In this document: positions 1 through 10,227 of the stretch, one piece after another
Layout of the letters: every line of letters starts with the position of its first letter
How positions within the stretch are numbered: the stretch's first letter is position 1
From: Eutreptiella sp. 'Long Island Sound 2002'
Taxonomy: Eukaryota > Euglenozoa > Euglenophyceae > Eutreptiales > Eutreptiaceae
Assembly (NCBI GenBank): GCA_964036045.1
Contig: OZ038383.1
Span: 90,369,086 to 90,433,085 of the forward strand
Length of the DNA: 64,000 nucleotides
Direction of reading: 5' to 3'
Notes under the pieces: model-generated
What the model was told of the DNA's origin: nothing
Seen by the model: only the letters and a program-made list of their open reading frames with translations
Database searches by the model: none
Program-made: the position numbers and the translations under genes

Positions 1-137
1 TCCACCATGATGTAGTGGGGAGCCGGGGATTCTTCCACAAGCATGGGGCGATCCCTTGTCCCTGACATAGGTTCAGGAGGTGCAGGCGACAAGGCAACGG
101 AAATAGGGGAATGATGGAGGTCATGACGTTCCAGCAC

Positions 138-1145
138 TCAAATCTCCTCCTCCTCATCGTCGTTCCCCTGTTCCAACGCCAGGGGGAACCACTGGTCACA
201 GTCATCCTTCTCGATTTGCGTGGGGTATTCCTCTATGATTGTAGGATTTAGCCTGGATCCGCTCGGGGGATTGGGATACGCTCCCAAGGCAGGAGATTCC
301 TCCACCAGGGAGGGAGACCGCCGCGATCCACTCATTTGAGTGGGCGACGATTCCACCATAGTGGGGTTCTGCCTAGTCCCCGAGAGGGCTTGCTGGATCA
401 GGGCAACGGCCTCTCGAGCCGGACCCAGCTGGCCATGGGGATCATGCGTGAGCGCGAGGACTCGACGGTTTTCAGCGTCGAGTTGATCAACAATAGGGCT
501 GATGGGCCCTGCCGCAAACAGGTTTTTTCTGACATGAGGCTCTGGCAGCCCCCCTAGCGACGGAGGAGTGCCAGAGTCGACCACGATGAGCCCCGTTGGC
601 AAAGCCATCGTACCCCAGTCAGCAGTGCGTGTAGGTGCAGCACTCGTACGCTTCATCACCCCAGTAAATAAGTCGATTATTGCCTGATTCTCGGCGCTAA
701 AAACAGTTCCGGAGCCCGTAACAGGCATTTGTGGTCCTCTTATCGCTCTCTGGGGGTGGCCGTCTATTTCCCCCCAAACCATCCCAGGTACACCAGCCGG
801 ATCTGGAGGATGGGGGGCCCCGATGGAAACATTCGGGGATTTCGGAAACTTAGGATGTGTAGCCACTTGGGGCTTCGCCCATTTTTGCGGCCCCTGCCCG
901 GTCGATGGGGTCAGGGCCGAGGAGGTCCTGAGAGTGGGGACCTGGACACCCTCAGCTATCCCTCCCGGGGAAGTGATTTTAATTTGAATTTTGTCCACGA
1001 TGTCTTGGACCGATCGCTTTCCGCGATGCCAAATGCCCAACAGAGACGAAACATTTTTGCCTCTGCTACCATGAAACCAGACCGGGTGGTCAGGAGCAGA
1101 GGTCGCAGTGGCATGGGCAGCAACATTGCGTGGCACAGAAGACAT
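138..1145 (-). CDS. hypothetical protein, S/P-rich with C-terminal peptide repeats
   Basis: An open frame of 335 residues starting with MSSVPRNVAAHA. I do not recognise a domain. The last third carries imperfect copies of a roughly 20-residue unit with the pattern SG(S/T)R-x2-P-(T/S)-x-VEE-x-P, and the protein ends in a run of Glu. After the stop, minus-strand bases 62 to 1 still encode another copy (GTRDRPMLVEESPAP), so the unit array once ran further or continues past the window edge. Low complexity and surrounding retroelement debris suggest a Gag-like or other transposon structural protein. This is a guess from context only; no zinc knuckle or protease motif is visible. Confidence 0.4.
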   Translation of the reverse strand: MSSVPRNVAAHATATSAPDHPVWFHGSRGKNVSSLLGIWHRGKRSVQDIVDKIQIKITSPGGIAEGVQVPTLRTSSALTPSTGQGPQKWAKPQVATHPKFPKSPNVSIGAPHPPDPAGVPGMVWGEIDGHPQRAIRGPQMPVTGSGTVFSAENQAIIDLFTGVMKRTSAAPTRTADWGTMALPTGLIVVDSGTPPSLGGLPEPHVRKNLFAAGPISPIVDQLDAENRRVLALTHDPHGQLGPAREAVALIQQALSGTRQNPTMVESSPTQMSGSRRSPSLVEESPALGAYPNPPSGSRLNPTIIEEYPTQIEKDDCDQWFPLALEQGNDDEEEEI

Positions 1146-1439
1146 AACGATAGTGTTGAGTGCATAGTAGCCTGCAAACAGATATGGTACACATAGCCAA
1201 TGAAATACCTGATATGCACATATGAGAAATCCACCTTATCATCCACTAATTGATATAGCTACTAAACATCCAAGATTGCCTTATGTATCCCACATCCTAT
1301 GTTCCTAACAAGGAAATGGAATATGATATACCCTATCCCATATATATCCCATATATAGGGCGATATAATGTTCCCTTAGGGGTAAAATGCCAGGGTAGGG
1401 TTGTGACCTGCTTCACCACCTACTTTCAAAGTTACCATC

Positions 1440-1892
1440 TACTGCGAACACTGTGGAAAAAGAAACCACGCAGCTTAGAACTGCTGGAAGAACCAGAAGG
1501 ATGACAAGAAGCAACAAGAAGGCTGGGATACACAACAACAAGCACAACAGCAAGGACAACGTGGCAACCCCAAGCCGGGTGCACAGTCATTTCCGAGGCC
1601 TGCGCCAAAGCCAGCACCTGTGCCGAAACCAGCACCGACTCCCGCTCTGGTGGCAGCACCTGAAGAGGAAGGAATCAACAAATAGAAGAGGAAGCTGTTG
1701 TCCATCGAGAAGTTTCATCTCAAGCAATAAGAGAAGCACGGGATTCCACTCCAGACGCTTCAGGCCGCGCAAAGGTAGAGGGATGGGTCCTCGGGAAAGA
1801 GACTCTACGCATGCCTGGTCTTACTGGGGGAGCAAAAGTATCATTGGTTACTCGACACGGGCGCCAGCAACAGCTTAGTAGCGGAGAGACTA
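1440..1892 (+). pseudogene. Ty3/gypsy element: Gag C-terminal tail and N-terminal half of retropepsin
   Basis: The frame in phase with 1854 reads a Gln/Pro-rich Gag tail (KDDKKQQEGWDTQQQ, then PAPKPAPVPKPAPTPA) and then, after a few stop codons, a retroviral-type aspartic protease active site, WLLDTGASNSLVAERL, with the catalytic Asp codon at 1854-1856. Homology stops abruptly at 1892, where the terminal repeat of a DNA transposon begins. The missing C-terminal half of the protease, with its flap-like FDVILGNDFF motif, resumes at 12294 in a compatible frame. The copy is dead because of stops and the insertion. Confidence 0.75.
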
Positions 1893-1933
1893 CACCTATG
1901 ATTTTAGCAGCTGTTTTTTCCCAAAATTCAAAA
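1893..1933 (+). repeat. left terminal inverted repeat of the DNA transposon
   Basis: 41 bp identical to the reverse complement of 12253-12293. A third copy in this orientation lies at 14453-14493, in the duplicated right end. The repeat starts exactly where the protease homology of the host gypsy element ends. Confidence 0.85.
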
Positions 1934-2010
1934 AGTCAGCAAAAGGCAGATTTTCGCGAGAAAAAATTTCCTACTTTTTTGGTTCCTACGGCCCCAAAAT
2001 AGGGGGGGGG

Positions 2011-2457
2011 GGTTCCTGCTACCCAGCCTTGGTCCAAAAATATCGAAAACCCTGAAATTTGGCCTATTTTGCGGTATTTTTGCCTGCTCTGGGCTGGTCC
2101 CGCAGAACAGTGCTGCACACCAGTGTACCTGCCTATAGAGGATTTTCGACAGAAATTGCCCTTTTGTTGGGATTCTCTTGCCCCAAAATACGGATGGGGG
2201 GGTTCTTCCCACCCGAGCTTTCTCCTAAACCATCAAAAACCCTGGAACTCGGCCTATTTTGGAGTACTTTTGTCTGTTGTGGGGTGGTGCTACAGAACAG
2301 TGCTGCACACCAGCGTACCTGTATCCTATAGTATAGGCACAAAAATACCATGAAAAGAGGTTTTGTACCCAACAAGACCAAAGGAAACCTTTTTTCTTTT
2401 ATCCTCCACGCTCAAAATAGGTGAGGGGGGTTCCTCCTACCCGATTGTTCTCCAAAA
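2011..2457 (+). repeat. subterminal tandem repeats, about 190-228 bp
   Basis: Units begin with G-tract plus GGTTCCT at 2011, 2201 and 2429. The first two share blocks such as CAGAACAGTGCTGCACACCAG and a CGAAAACCCTG-like segment. They lie just inside the left terminus of the DNA transposon. No coding potential is convincing here. Confidence 0.65.
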
Positions 2458-2459
2458 AT

Positions 2460-3000
2460 ACACTGTTTTTGGCCAAAAATTGGCAATTTTTGGCCATTTT
2501 TGGACTAAAACTGTTTTCTTTCTGTGCTGACGGCCCTGCAACACCCAATAGGTTGCTCCAATACAATTCCAAACACATTTCACTGGATTGGGCACCCTAA
2601 GAATAGGGTATGGGGCCCTAAAACTCACGACCCCGGCTAAAAAAACACTATTTTCGGCAAAAAATTGGCAATTTTTGGCCATTTTTGGGCGAAAACTGTT
2701 TTTTTTTGTGCTGACGGCCCTGCAACCCCCGATATGTTGCTCCGATACAACTGCAAACACGTTTCAGTGGGTCCTTTCCGACGCCGGCGGTCGTCAATGA
2801 TCTCACAAACCGTTCGTGCAGTCTTTCGGCAAAAAGTTGGCAATTGCTGGCCATTTTTCGGCGAAAACTGATTTTTTTTTTGTGCTGGCGGCCCTGCAAC
2901 CCCCGATATGTTGCTCCAATACAACTGCAAACACGTTTCAGTGGGTCCGTCCCCGACCCCGGCGGTCGTCAATAATCCTACAAAACGTTCGTGCATTCAA
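2460..3000 (+). repeat. three tandem repeats of about 172-188 bp
   Basis: Each unit has TTGGCAATTTTTGGCC-like and GCGAAAACTG segments, then a T-run, GTGCTGACGGCCCTGCAAC, GTTGCTCC and CAAACACGTTTCAGTGGG. The copies begin near 2470, 2656 and 2828. They make open frames appear on both strands (KTVFAQKWPKIANF-type peptides), which I regard as shadows. From 3001 to 3266 I see nothing further. Confidence 0.7.
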
Positions 3001-3266
3001 ATCCAAGGAACCACCAACGGTAATGAAAACAGAGGACAATCGCAACAAGCCGCACCACTCTGAGCATCTGAGCATCTGGTTCTCTCAATCAGTTCAACAT
3101 CGCACAAAGTGCATAATGAACACAGAGCTCAGGCATCTGCACTTCCAGAGATATGATCCTGCCGTATTCACAAACACGGCAATAAATTTAAATCACCAAA
3201 CTCTAAACAGCACAAAGTTCTTTTTTGGGAGAGGGAAAAAAACAAAAGACATATATGCAGGCGCTG

Positions 3267-5120
3267 CTAATAGGGCCGGTACATTGGAAAACCAAAGGGC
3301 TGCATGCTGCTCATCGTCGAACAAAGCTGCTGCATGGGCTGCATGGGCATTTGGAGCTGGTGCATGTTCATGGCTGGCATTGGCATGGCCATGGGCATGG
3401 CAACTGGCATGTTCATTTGCAAAGGACCCATATGCTGCTGCTGCTGCTGCTGCTGCTGGGCCTGCTGGTGCATCTGCTGGTGCTGCTGCTGCTGCTGCAC
3501 TTGGGTCTGCATCTGCATCTGCAGCTGCAACTGCTGCTGGTGCTGCTGCTGCTGCTGCCGCTGCTGCTGCTGCTGCTGCTGCTCCTGCTGAAACACCTGC
3601 CCAGGGGGGATCGGAGACACCTGTTGAGACACTTGAGACACCTGCTGAGACATGTGCTCTCCTGACTCCCGTTTAACCCTTCCTTTTTTTCGGGTATTTT
3701 CACTGTTTTCACCTTGCCCGCGTTTGCGCTTCAGGGGGTTTGTTCGGTTGTTTTGTTGTTGGGTTGTTTGTTGCAGTGCAGCCAAGAGCCGCTGAACAAG
3801 GTCAGCCTCTTGTTTTACGTTCCCACTGCCCGTCTCTTCCTTCTTTGGCTGTTTGCTTGGTGGGCTGTTGTTTTTATGGCCTTTTGGTTTTGGTTTTGGT
3901 TTCGGTTTTGGTTTCGGTTTTGGTGGTGGCTTTGCGGTCGAATTCCGTTTCGGGTTCGGTTTGGGTTTCCCATTGGTAGTGACAGATTCCTTCTTCACCG
4001 CTGTGGTACTGAGGTTTGTGATCTCAGGGAGACGTGTGCTCCGCCGACTGTCCTCATATGCCAGTTCACGCTTGGCCTGGTGCGGACCGCAGGACTGACA
4101 CCTCTGAGGAAACTGGAAATAAATGCACTGCCCGGAATACAAACCTTCCATCCAGGTCTTCCCTGCTTCACAGCCCTGCTTGTCAGCCAGGGCAATTCCT
4201 CTGAGGCTGGATTCTGAAAACCGTAGAAGGGATCTGAAGTCTGCCTGCCCTGCCGTACAGCAAAATGCACAGACGCCGACAACATCCCAGGAAGCCGGAT
4301 TGGTAGGAATCACGGCTAATACTAAAACAGTGACGCCCCGTTCAAGCTGGACTGTCCACCTGCCTGGGAACAGGGGCTGCCCTTTTCGCGACAGACCGGG
4401 ACAACGCACAGTGGGCCTCCAGAACAATTGGGTGTGCAGCAGAACCGAAGCATCGCTTAGGCCGTCATACATCTGCACAGTGTCACCGTGCTGCAGGTCA
4501 CTCCAGGTCACACTGGACGGCCGTAAATGTTTGCTGATCCAACAGCTATCGTCGGGCACGAATGGTGCATTTTGCGAATTCGAGAATGGTACAGCAGCAA
4601 AAAAATTAATGCCTGGACGCAACTTTGGCAGCATCCAGTGCTTTTCAACTGGCAGAAACAAAGTGTCACCTGGTGACAGTGACAGAGGGGTTGCGCTGTA
4701 CTGAATTGTGTCAAGAGTATGCATTACGCAAAAATGACTGGCCTCTCGGCCCAAGCACACAAGACAAATCATTAGCACGCTCTCCATGTTAGCCAGCTGA
4801 CAGGGGACCGGACGATCTGTGAGCGTTATCACTTGGGCAGCACCGGGGCAAGCCATTCCGAGCACAGGGCAGATCTGCTCAAGATGCTTGATGATGTCAG
4901 CAGCAGGGACTCCACAGGCCCTTGAGCCCCCAGTCACGTCGTACCACAGACTTCTGCCCAATTTTTGAATTGCGTCAATCAGGGGCTTCATCAACGCCAG
5001 CGGCACCCCATTGGCTCTCTTCAATGGATCCTGTGGACGACAGAAGTGGAGAGAGATACAGAGGGGTACTGAAAATATCAGCATGAATACGTTCCAAAAT
5101 CTACCCCAATCCATAAACAA
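3267..5120 (-). CDS. transposon accessory protein, Cys-containing N-terminal region with KP-, Q- and M-rich tail
   Basis: 617 residues, no family recognised. Residues 8-27 are hydrophobic and could be a signal anchor. The first 370 residues look globular and contain several Cys pairs (CAFCC, CQSCGPHQ), suggesting metal binding. Then come a Lys-Pro dipeptide run near residues 397-414, basic stretches resembling nuclear signals near 455-480 (KRKRG, RKKGRVKR), a poly-Gln region at about 507-566 and a Met/Gln/Pro tail at about 567-603. The gene lies 89 bp downstream of the transposase-like ORF on the same strand and inside the transposon, so the two are probably co-transcribed or spliced together. 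The composition of the tail suggests a nuclear DNA-binding partner; this is inference. Confidence 0.55.
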   Translation of the reverse strand: MFMDWGRFWNVFMLIFSVPLCISLHFCRPQDPLKRANGVPLALMKPLIDAIQKLGRSLWYDVTGGSRACGVPAADIIKHLEQICPVLGMACPGAAQVITLTDRPVPCQLANMESVLMICLVCLGREASHFCVMHTLDTIQYSATPLSLSPGDTLFLPVEKHWMLPKLRPGINFFAAVPFSNSQNAPFVPDDSCWISKHLRPSSVTWSDLQHGDTVQMYDGLSDASVLLHTQLFWRPTVRCPGLSRKGQPLFPGRWTVQLERGVTVLVLAVIPTNPASWDVVGVCAFCCTAGQADFRSLLRFSESSLRGIALADKQGCEAGKTWMEGLYSGQCIYFQFPQRCQSCGPHQAKRELAYEDSRRSTRLPEITNLSTTAVKKESVTTNGKPKPNPKRNSTAKPPPKPKPKPKPKPKPKGHKNNSPPSKQPKKEETGSGNVKQEADLVQRLLAALQQTTQQQNNRTNPLKRKRGQGENSENTRKKGRVKRESGEHMSQQVSQVSQQVSPIPPGQVFQQEQQQQQQQRQQQQQHQQQLQLQMQMQTQVQQQQQHQQMHQQAQQQQQQQQHMGPLQMNMPVAMPMAMPMPAMNMHQLQMPMQPMQQLCSTMSSMQPFGFPMYRPY

Positions 5121-5209
5121 TGAAAGATTAGCAACATTAGCAAGAAATGGCCAAAAATAGTAAATCTATCACAAGCCAAGGGATGTGGTGGCAAGAAGGT
5201 GGTATACCG

Positions 5210-6913
5210 CTAATTGTCAGCTGGCAATTTCGGTTCATGCGTGTACCAGAGAGTTGGAGACAGCCAGCCTTGCCTCCACAGCCCCAACCAGAGCCTAACG
5301 TGCTTCATGATCTCCACCAGCCCCACTGGGCATTTCCCTCGTGGGCGAGAGGGGCGTTTTTGCACGATCTTGGAGTGGGGCTGGTGGACATGCTCGCCCC
5401 CCTCCGATGACATGCCCAAGAGGTTGCCATGTTTGCGTAGCCGGGGGGTGTAGTGCTCCAGAAAGTAATGAATTGGGACTCCAAACCGGCGCAGGGGAAA
5501 CCCGAGGTCCCAAAAGAGCTGGTGTGCTTCACGGCACATGTCATCACGCTGGTCAACACCCTCCGGACTCCAGCTGTTCAGCTGAACCATCAGAATCCGC
5601 ATCAGTTTCAAATATCGGTGTATTGGGTCCTGCAGAACCTCACCGTTCCGTTTGACTGTGAAAACATTTGCCGTTCGTGGGAACAGATCAGCTAGGGCTT
5701 TCCAAAAAGGATCCTCCTTCAGGATATCCTTCGTGACAATGTTTGGGGGTGACCAGTCCCTTTTGCCAATGGCTTCTTTGAAAGGTGGGTAGTATGGAAA
5801 GCGCGTAAAATGTTTCTCCAAAATTGTCTTCAATTGGACAGTGTATTCCTCAGGCAGGTTTGCTCTGGTCCAGAACCACAGGGGGTGGATCACCCTGTTT
5901 GCCAACACGTGATTGTTGCAGTGGTGTACATCATACACGCTGTTGAGGCGACATTTCATGAGGCGAAAGAAGGGAGCGCAGCGTGAAGGGTAGTTGTGAA
6001 AATCCCGCAAAGGCTGCCGTATCCAATCAGGGTGCTTCCAGAGTTTTTTTGAACCATAGCACTCCACACAACAGCAATCTGCTGTTGGTGGAGGCGTCCC
6101 TGTGGTTCGGTAGTAGGCGGCATAATCAGGAGAAAAAACCAGCTCCATGCTTTCACCACCCCAGCCGCTCTCCAACGCCTTCTCAAGGGCAGGAAGCAGG
6201 TCCATGCGCTCAAACTGCGACGAGGTTGTGATGTGATCAACCTGGTCCAGGTATCTCGCAAGGGGAAGTTGCAGAAGGAGTTGGTGTGGCTGACGTGCTT
6301 GCGGTAGATGTACGCTCAGCACCTGGCATTTGCGGCGCCCATACATTTCATTGGCGTCAAAAAAGACGCAGAGCTGCGGGGTTCTGACAGCGTCATGCAG
6401 CCAGCCATGTGCTCTTGCGAGCTCCAAAAACAGTGGAAGGGCGGTACTCGGGTCTAGGTACGCACCTACCGGTGTGGTAGCAATCCCCATGTCGGCTGTC
6501 AAAAGCTGCATGAGTTTGGTCACGCCTGTCCTATACACCCCCTGACCATTGCCATCATTATTTCTGCGCGCGCGAATGAAATCTTCCCATGTATCATGGG
6601 TCGTAAACTTTGCAATGAGGGTATCCCTCAATTGCTCAAATGTGGCCGGTCTTGCCCTCAGTCTGTCTCGATTCAGTGATCGCTTGACTGCATGCTCCGC
6701 AATCAGGTGCCCGCAATGCAACTGCTTCGCATACGACCTCACAAGGCTGCGTCTGTTGGCCAGAGATTTCTGTGAAAGCTGCCATTCAGGCAGTTTGGGC
6801 CGTCCCGGTCTGGAAGGTTCTACCATCTTAGGAAAAAGAAAATCAAAAAACAGCCTACAGCAACGTGGAGTGGTATGCGAAATAGTTGCTACAACGCTGA
6901 TTGGTGCCTGCAC
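5210..6913 (-). CDS. putative DDE-type transposase of unplaced family
   Basis: 567 residues from the first ATG. An ATG at 6824-6826 (MVEPSRPGRPK) is an equally good start, because the first 29 residues lie in a local 159-bp tandem duplication. Acidic and Cys/His landmarks are an FFDAN segment near residue 181, a Cys cluster (CCCVECYG) near 280, a DVHHCNNHVLANR segment near 325-340 and GMSSEGGEHVHQ near 500. The order Asp, Cys-rich insertion, His block and late Glu-Gly-Glu resembles transposase-derived proteins seen in protists and animals, but I cannot assign a named superfamily. It is the best transposase candidate in the transposon because of its length, intact frame and position between the terminal repeats. 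Confidence 0.45.
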   Translation of the reverse strand: MQAPISVVATISHTTPRCCRLFFDFLFPKMVEPSRPGRPKLPEWQLSQKSLANRRSLVRSYAKQLHCGHLIAEHAVKRSLNRDRLRARPATFEQLRDTLIAKFTTHDTWEDFIRARRNNDGNGQGVYRTGVTKLMQLLTADMGIATTPVGAYLDPSTALPLFLELARAHGWLHDAVRTPQLCVFFDANEMYGRRKCQVLSVHLPQARQPHQLLLQLPLARYLDQVDHITTSSQFERMDLLPALEKALESGWGGESMELVFSPDYAAYYRTTGTPPPTADCCCVECYGSKKLWKHPDWIRQPLRDFHNYPSRCAPFFRLMKCRLNSVYDVHHCNNHVLANRVIHPLWFWTRANLPEEYTVQLKTILEKHFTRFPYYPPFKEAIGKRDWSPPNIVTKDILKEDPFWKALADLFPRTANVFTVKRNGEVLQDPIHRYLKLMRILMVQLNSWSPEGVDQRDDMCREAHQLFWDLGFPLRRFGVPIHYFLEHYTPRLRKHGNLLGMSSEGGEHVHQPHSKIVQKRPSRPRGKCPVGLVEIMKHVRLWLGLWRQGWLSPTLWYTHEPKLPADN

Positions 6914-7122
6914 CCAAGTACCGCCCTACCATTGTATTTGGAGCTCGCAAGAGCACATGGCTGCCGGTCTGGAAGGTTCTAGCATCTTAGGAAAAATAAA
7001 ATCAAAAAACAGCCTACAGCAACGTGGCGTGGTATGCGAAATAGTTGCTACAACGCTGATTGGTGCCTGCACCCAAGTACTGCCCTGCCACTGTATTTGG
7101 AGCTCGCAAGAGCACATGGCTG
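6805..7122 (+). repeat. 159-bp tandem duplication upstream of the transposase-like ORF
   Basis: CCGGTCTGGAAGGTTCTA starts at 6805 and again at 6964, and the two 159-bp units differ at only a few positions (for example CTACCATCTTAGG versus CTAGCATCTTAGG). The duplication covers the 5' end and candidate start codons of the ORF at 5210-6913. Confidence 0.8.
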
Positions 7123-7183
7123 CCTGCATGACGCTGTCAGAACCCCGCAGCTCTGCGTCTTTTTTGACGCCAATGAAACCTCG
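7064..7183 (+). repeat. inverted partial copy of an internal transposase segment
   Basis: In plus orientation this segment encodes LELARAHGCLHDAVRTPQ and FFDAN, the peptide encoded on the minus strand at about 6340-6467 of the transposase-like ORF. A shorter version is present at about 6905-6963. The copies form an inverted repeat with about 600 bp between arms. Confidence 0.75.
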
Positions 7184-7251
7184 CATGGATCCTGTTCTCT
7201 GTTGCCAAGGCTTTGAAGAGTTGCTGATGTGGTGGCCGTTGGACAGGCAGA

Positions 7252-10049
7252 TCATCCTACATTTTGCTGAGGCGTACAGTGACAGGAATGCAAAAACCTT
7301 GAGAGGCTCTGTTTGCTTTCGGCTGAATGGTGGAGGCGTGGAAGAGCGATAATGTCGGGACCCTCGCTTTCGATCTTGCGCTCTGATGCCGTGTTGACGT
7401 TTTGCGCTTGGCGGTTCTCGTGTCGCTTCTCTGCTTCCTCCCGTTCGGTGCGCTCCTGGGGACATGCAAAAATCTAAATCCTATCTCCGTCAATTGGAAA
7501 GAAATGAACACGATAGGTATGCACAGAATCAAGAGAGCGTTACTGCAGAACTTTGCATGGTTACCTTTTGCTGTTGCTCCTCATCCCCTTGCTTTTGACG
7601 CTTTGCCGCCTCCGCCTTCTTTCTGTCCGCCTCCTCTCGTTCGGTGCGCTCCTGGGGACATGCAAAAAACAAAATCCTATCTCCGTCAATTGGAAAGAAA
7701 TGAACTCGATATGTATGCACAGAATCAAGAGAGCGTTACTGCAGAACTTTGCATGGTTACCTTTTGCTGTTGCTCCTCATCCACTTGCTTTTGACGCTTT
7801 GCCGCCTCCGCCTTCTTTCTGTCCGCCTCCTCTCGTTCGATGCGCTCCTGGCGACATGCAAAAAACAGAATCCGATCTCCGTCGATTGGAAAGAAATGAA
7901 CACCATACGTATGCACAAAATCGAGAGAGCGGTACTGCACAAATTTGCATGGTTACCTTTTGCTGTTGCTCCTCATCCACTTTCTTTTGACGCTTTGCCG
8001 CCTCCGCCTTCTTTCTGTCCGCCTCCTGTCGTTCGGTGCGCTCCTGGCGACATGCAAAAAACAAAATCCGATCTCCGTCAATTGGGAGAAATGAACACGA
8101 TACGTATGCACAGAATAGAGAGAGCGGTACTGCAGAAATTTGCATGGTTACCTTTTGCTGTTGCTCCTCATCCACTTCCTTTTGACGCTTTGCCGCCTCC
8201 GCCTTCTTTCGGTCCGCCTCCTCTCGTTCGGTGCGCTCCTGGCGACATGCAAAAAACAAAATCCGATCTCCGTCAATTGGAAAGAAATGAACACGATACG
8301 TATGCACAGAATAGCGAGAGCGGTACTGCAGAAATTTGCATGGTTACCTTTTGCTGTTGCTCCTCATCCACTTGCTTTTGACGCTCTGCCGCCTCCGCCT
8401 TCTTTCTGTCTGCCTCCTCTCGTTCGGTGCGCTCCTGGGGACATGCAAAAATCAAAATCTGATCTCCGTAAATTGGAAAGAAATGAACACGATACGTATG
8501 CACAGAATCGTGAGAGCGTAACTGCAGAATTCCGTGTGCGCTCCTGGAAGGTTACCTTTTGCTCTTGCTCCTCATCCGCTTGCTTTTGACGCTTTGCCGC
8601 CTCCGCCTTTTTTATGTCGTCTTGTGCTCCGTCTCGCGTCTCCGCTTCCTCTGGTTCGGTGCGCTCCTGGGGACATGCAAAAATCAAAATCCCATCTCGG
8701 TCGGTCGGAGAGAAATTAACGCGATATGCATGCACAGAATTGAAAGACCCTAACTGCACAACTTTGGAACGTCACCTTTTGCTGTTGCTCCTCATCTGCT
8801 TGCTTCGGTCTGTGCGCTGCCTCCGCCTTCTTTCTGTCCTCTTCTGCTCTGTCTCGCCTCTCCGCCTCCTCTCGTTCGGTGCGCTCCTGGGGACATGGGT
8901 TCTCTGCCTTTCTGGGCTTCTCAACCTGAGTGGCACGAAGTTACACAAAGCACCGATCTGTTGGCCTATGAAGCGTGTCCCACCGGCCCAAATCCCAGCC
9001 AGCGATATTCACGGGTTGTGCCACCCATGCGGTGGGGTGATGGTCTATGTGTGAGTCACAAACATTTAATGCACCGCAAGCAACAACATCAACAAGCATT
9101 GAACAGCAATAGATGCCTGTCGAATGCTGCTCATTGATATGTCCATGGGTTTGAAGCTCACTTGCGGTTTGTGCCATGGAAACAGCTTTTGGATTGTGAA
9201 GCCTCCAGTCTTACTTCTGTCCTCAAGCGCTCGAAGAATCTCTGGTATCGTTTTGGAACTCATACCGCTAACACACAGGTTCTCGCAGAGTTTGATCAAA
9301 TAATGTTTTGAGTAAGCACTTGCCTGCTTAAACAGCTCCATACGCGTCATATGCTCAGTTGCTTCGGCTATTCTTGATGCCAACGCTTCCTCAGACACAT
9401 CGGGTGACCTACTCTTTTTGGTATACGTCCTCAACTTTGGGGGCCTTGGTTAAGTTTTCTTGTTCTTTTCCTTTTTGGCTTTGGGTGTGCCACTTGCGCC
9501 ATCCTCCGAGTTGTCGCCATCGTCACCATCGTCCTCATCATCACTACTTTCATTTTCCGAGCTCTCATCAGAAGGTGCCTCGCCGTAGTCGGATGTTTCA
9601 TCACTCGGGACGTCACACCCATCGTTGAAGAAGGCAGGCAATCCAAGAGGAAGGGTTGGGAAGACGTCAGCGCGTTTGAACCAATAGAAGTAATTATTTG
9701 GTAGCCTCATGCATAGGTCGTTCTTGTTTGGTTCCGGTATTTTTTTCGGTATAATCAGCATTCCGTACCAAAACAAGACCCGCTTTTCACCAGTTTCCAC
9801 ATTGGTGGACATGCCACATTTGATGTAATTGAAGGTCCCGACTTCAACACTTTGGTCTTCCTTAACACAATGCCCTGCAAGGAGCCTTTCTAGCTCCGGG
9901 TCCAAACTTTCGCAATTTTCCCATGCTCTGCCTTCTCCTTGTTCCGCCCCATCTTCCACGTCCCCCTTGCCTATATGACAATCGGCAGGCACCAAGGCTG
10001 GCATGTCAGGCTTTGGAATCACAACCTTTTTCTTCTTGGAAGGAGCCAT
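7252..10049 (-). CDS. multi-exon nuclear coiled-coil protein gene of the transposon (predicted splicing)
   Basis: The first exon runs from the ATG at 10049 to about 9162. It encodes a basic start (MAPSKKKK), a globular part, a very acidic Asp/Glu/Ser stretch and a basic KAKKEKNKK segment. An in-frame TAA at 9450-9452 interrupts it, as a nonsense mutation or an unseen intron. A GTGAGC donor follows codon CAA at 9162. Seven in-frame exons follow (8886-8776, 8666-8556, 8434-8348, 8238-8152, 8043-7957, 7847-7761, 7651-7565), each beginning GAG CGC and ending AAAAG before a GTAACC-type donor (the one at 8775 is GTGACG), with TGCATGTC(C/G)CCAG-type acceptors. The last exon starts at 7455 and stops with TGA at 7252-7254. 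The 29- or 37-residue exons are Glu/Lys/Arg/Gln-rich heptad-like coiled coil. Function unknown; probably a transposition cofactor. Confidence 0.55.
7455..8886 (-). repeat. tandemly amplified exon-intron units, about 196 bp
   Basis: Seven complete exon copies plus the start of the terminal exon recur every 195-196 bp (two units of 220 and 232 bp). Each has an exon of 87 bp (older-looking copies 111 bp) and an intron of about 109 bp. All exons are phase 0 with lengths divisible by three, so copy number can change without breaking the frame. Confidence 0.75.
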
Positions 10050-10227
10050 TGCTTAGCCCTGTGGGTTGTACCAAAGGGAAATCACATTTTGTCGCCTTGC
10101 ATGCTCCCATGACCATTCGTTCACCCTTAGTTCACTATCTTTTCACCCTTTGCTCACCCTACCTAGGAAGGCATAACACACACAAAAAGCACGCAACAAG
10201 GGCATGAAGGCAGTAAGACAATCGTTG

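Noticed and set aside
3304-3600. Plus-strand Cys/Leu-rich frames
   Set aside because: Shadows of the poly-Gln codons of the minus-strand gene.
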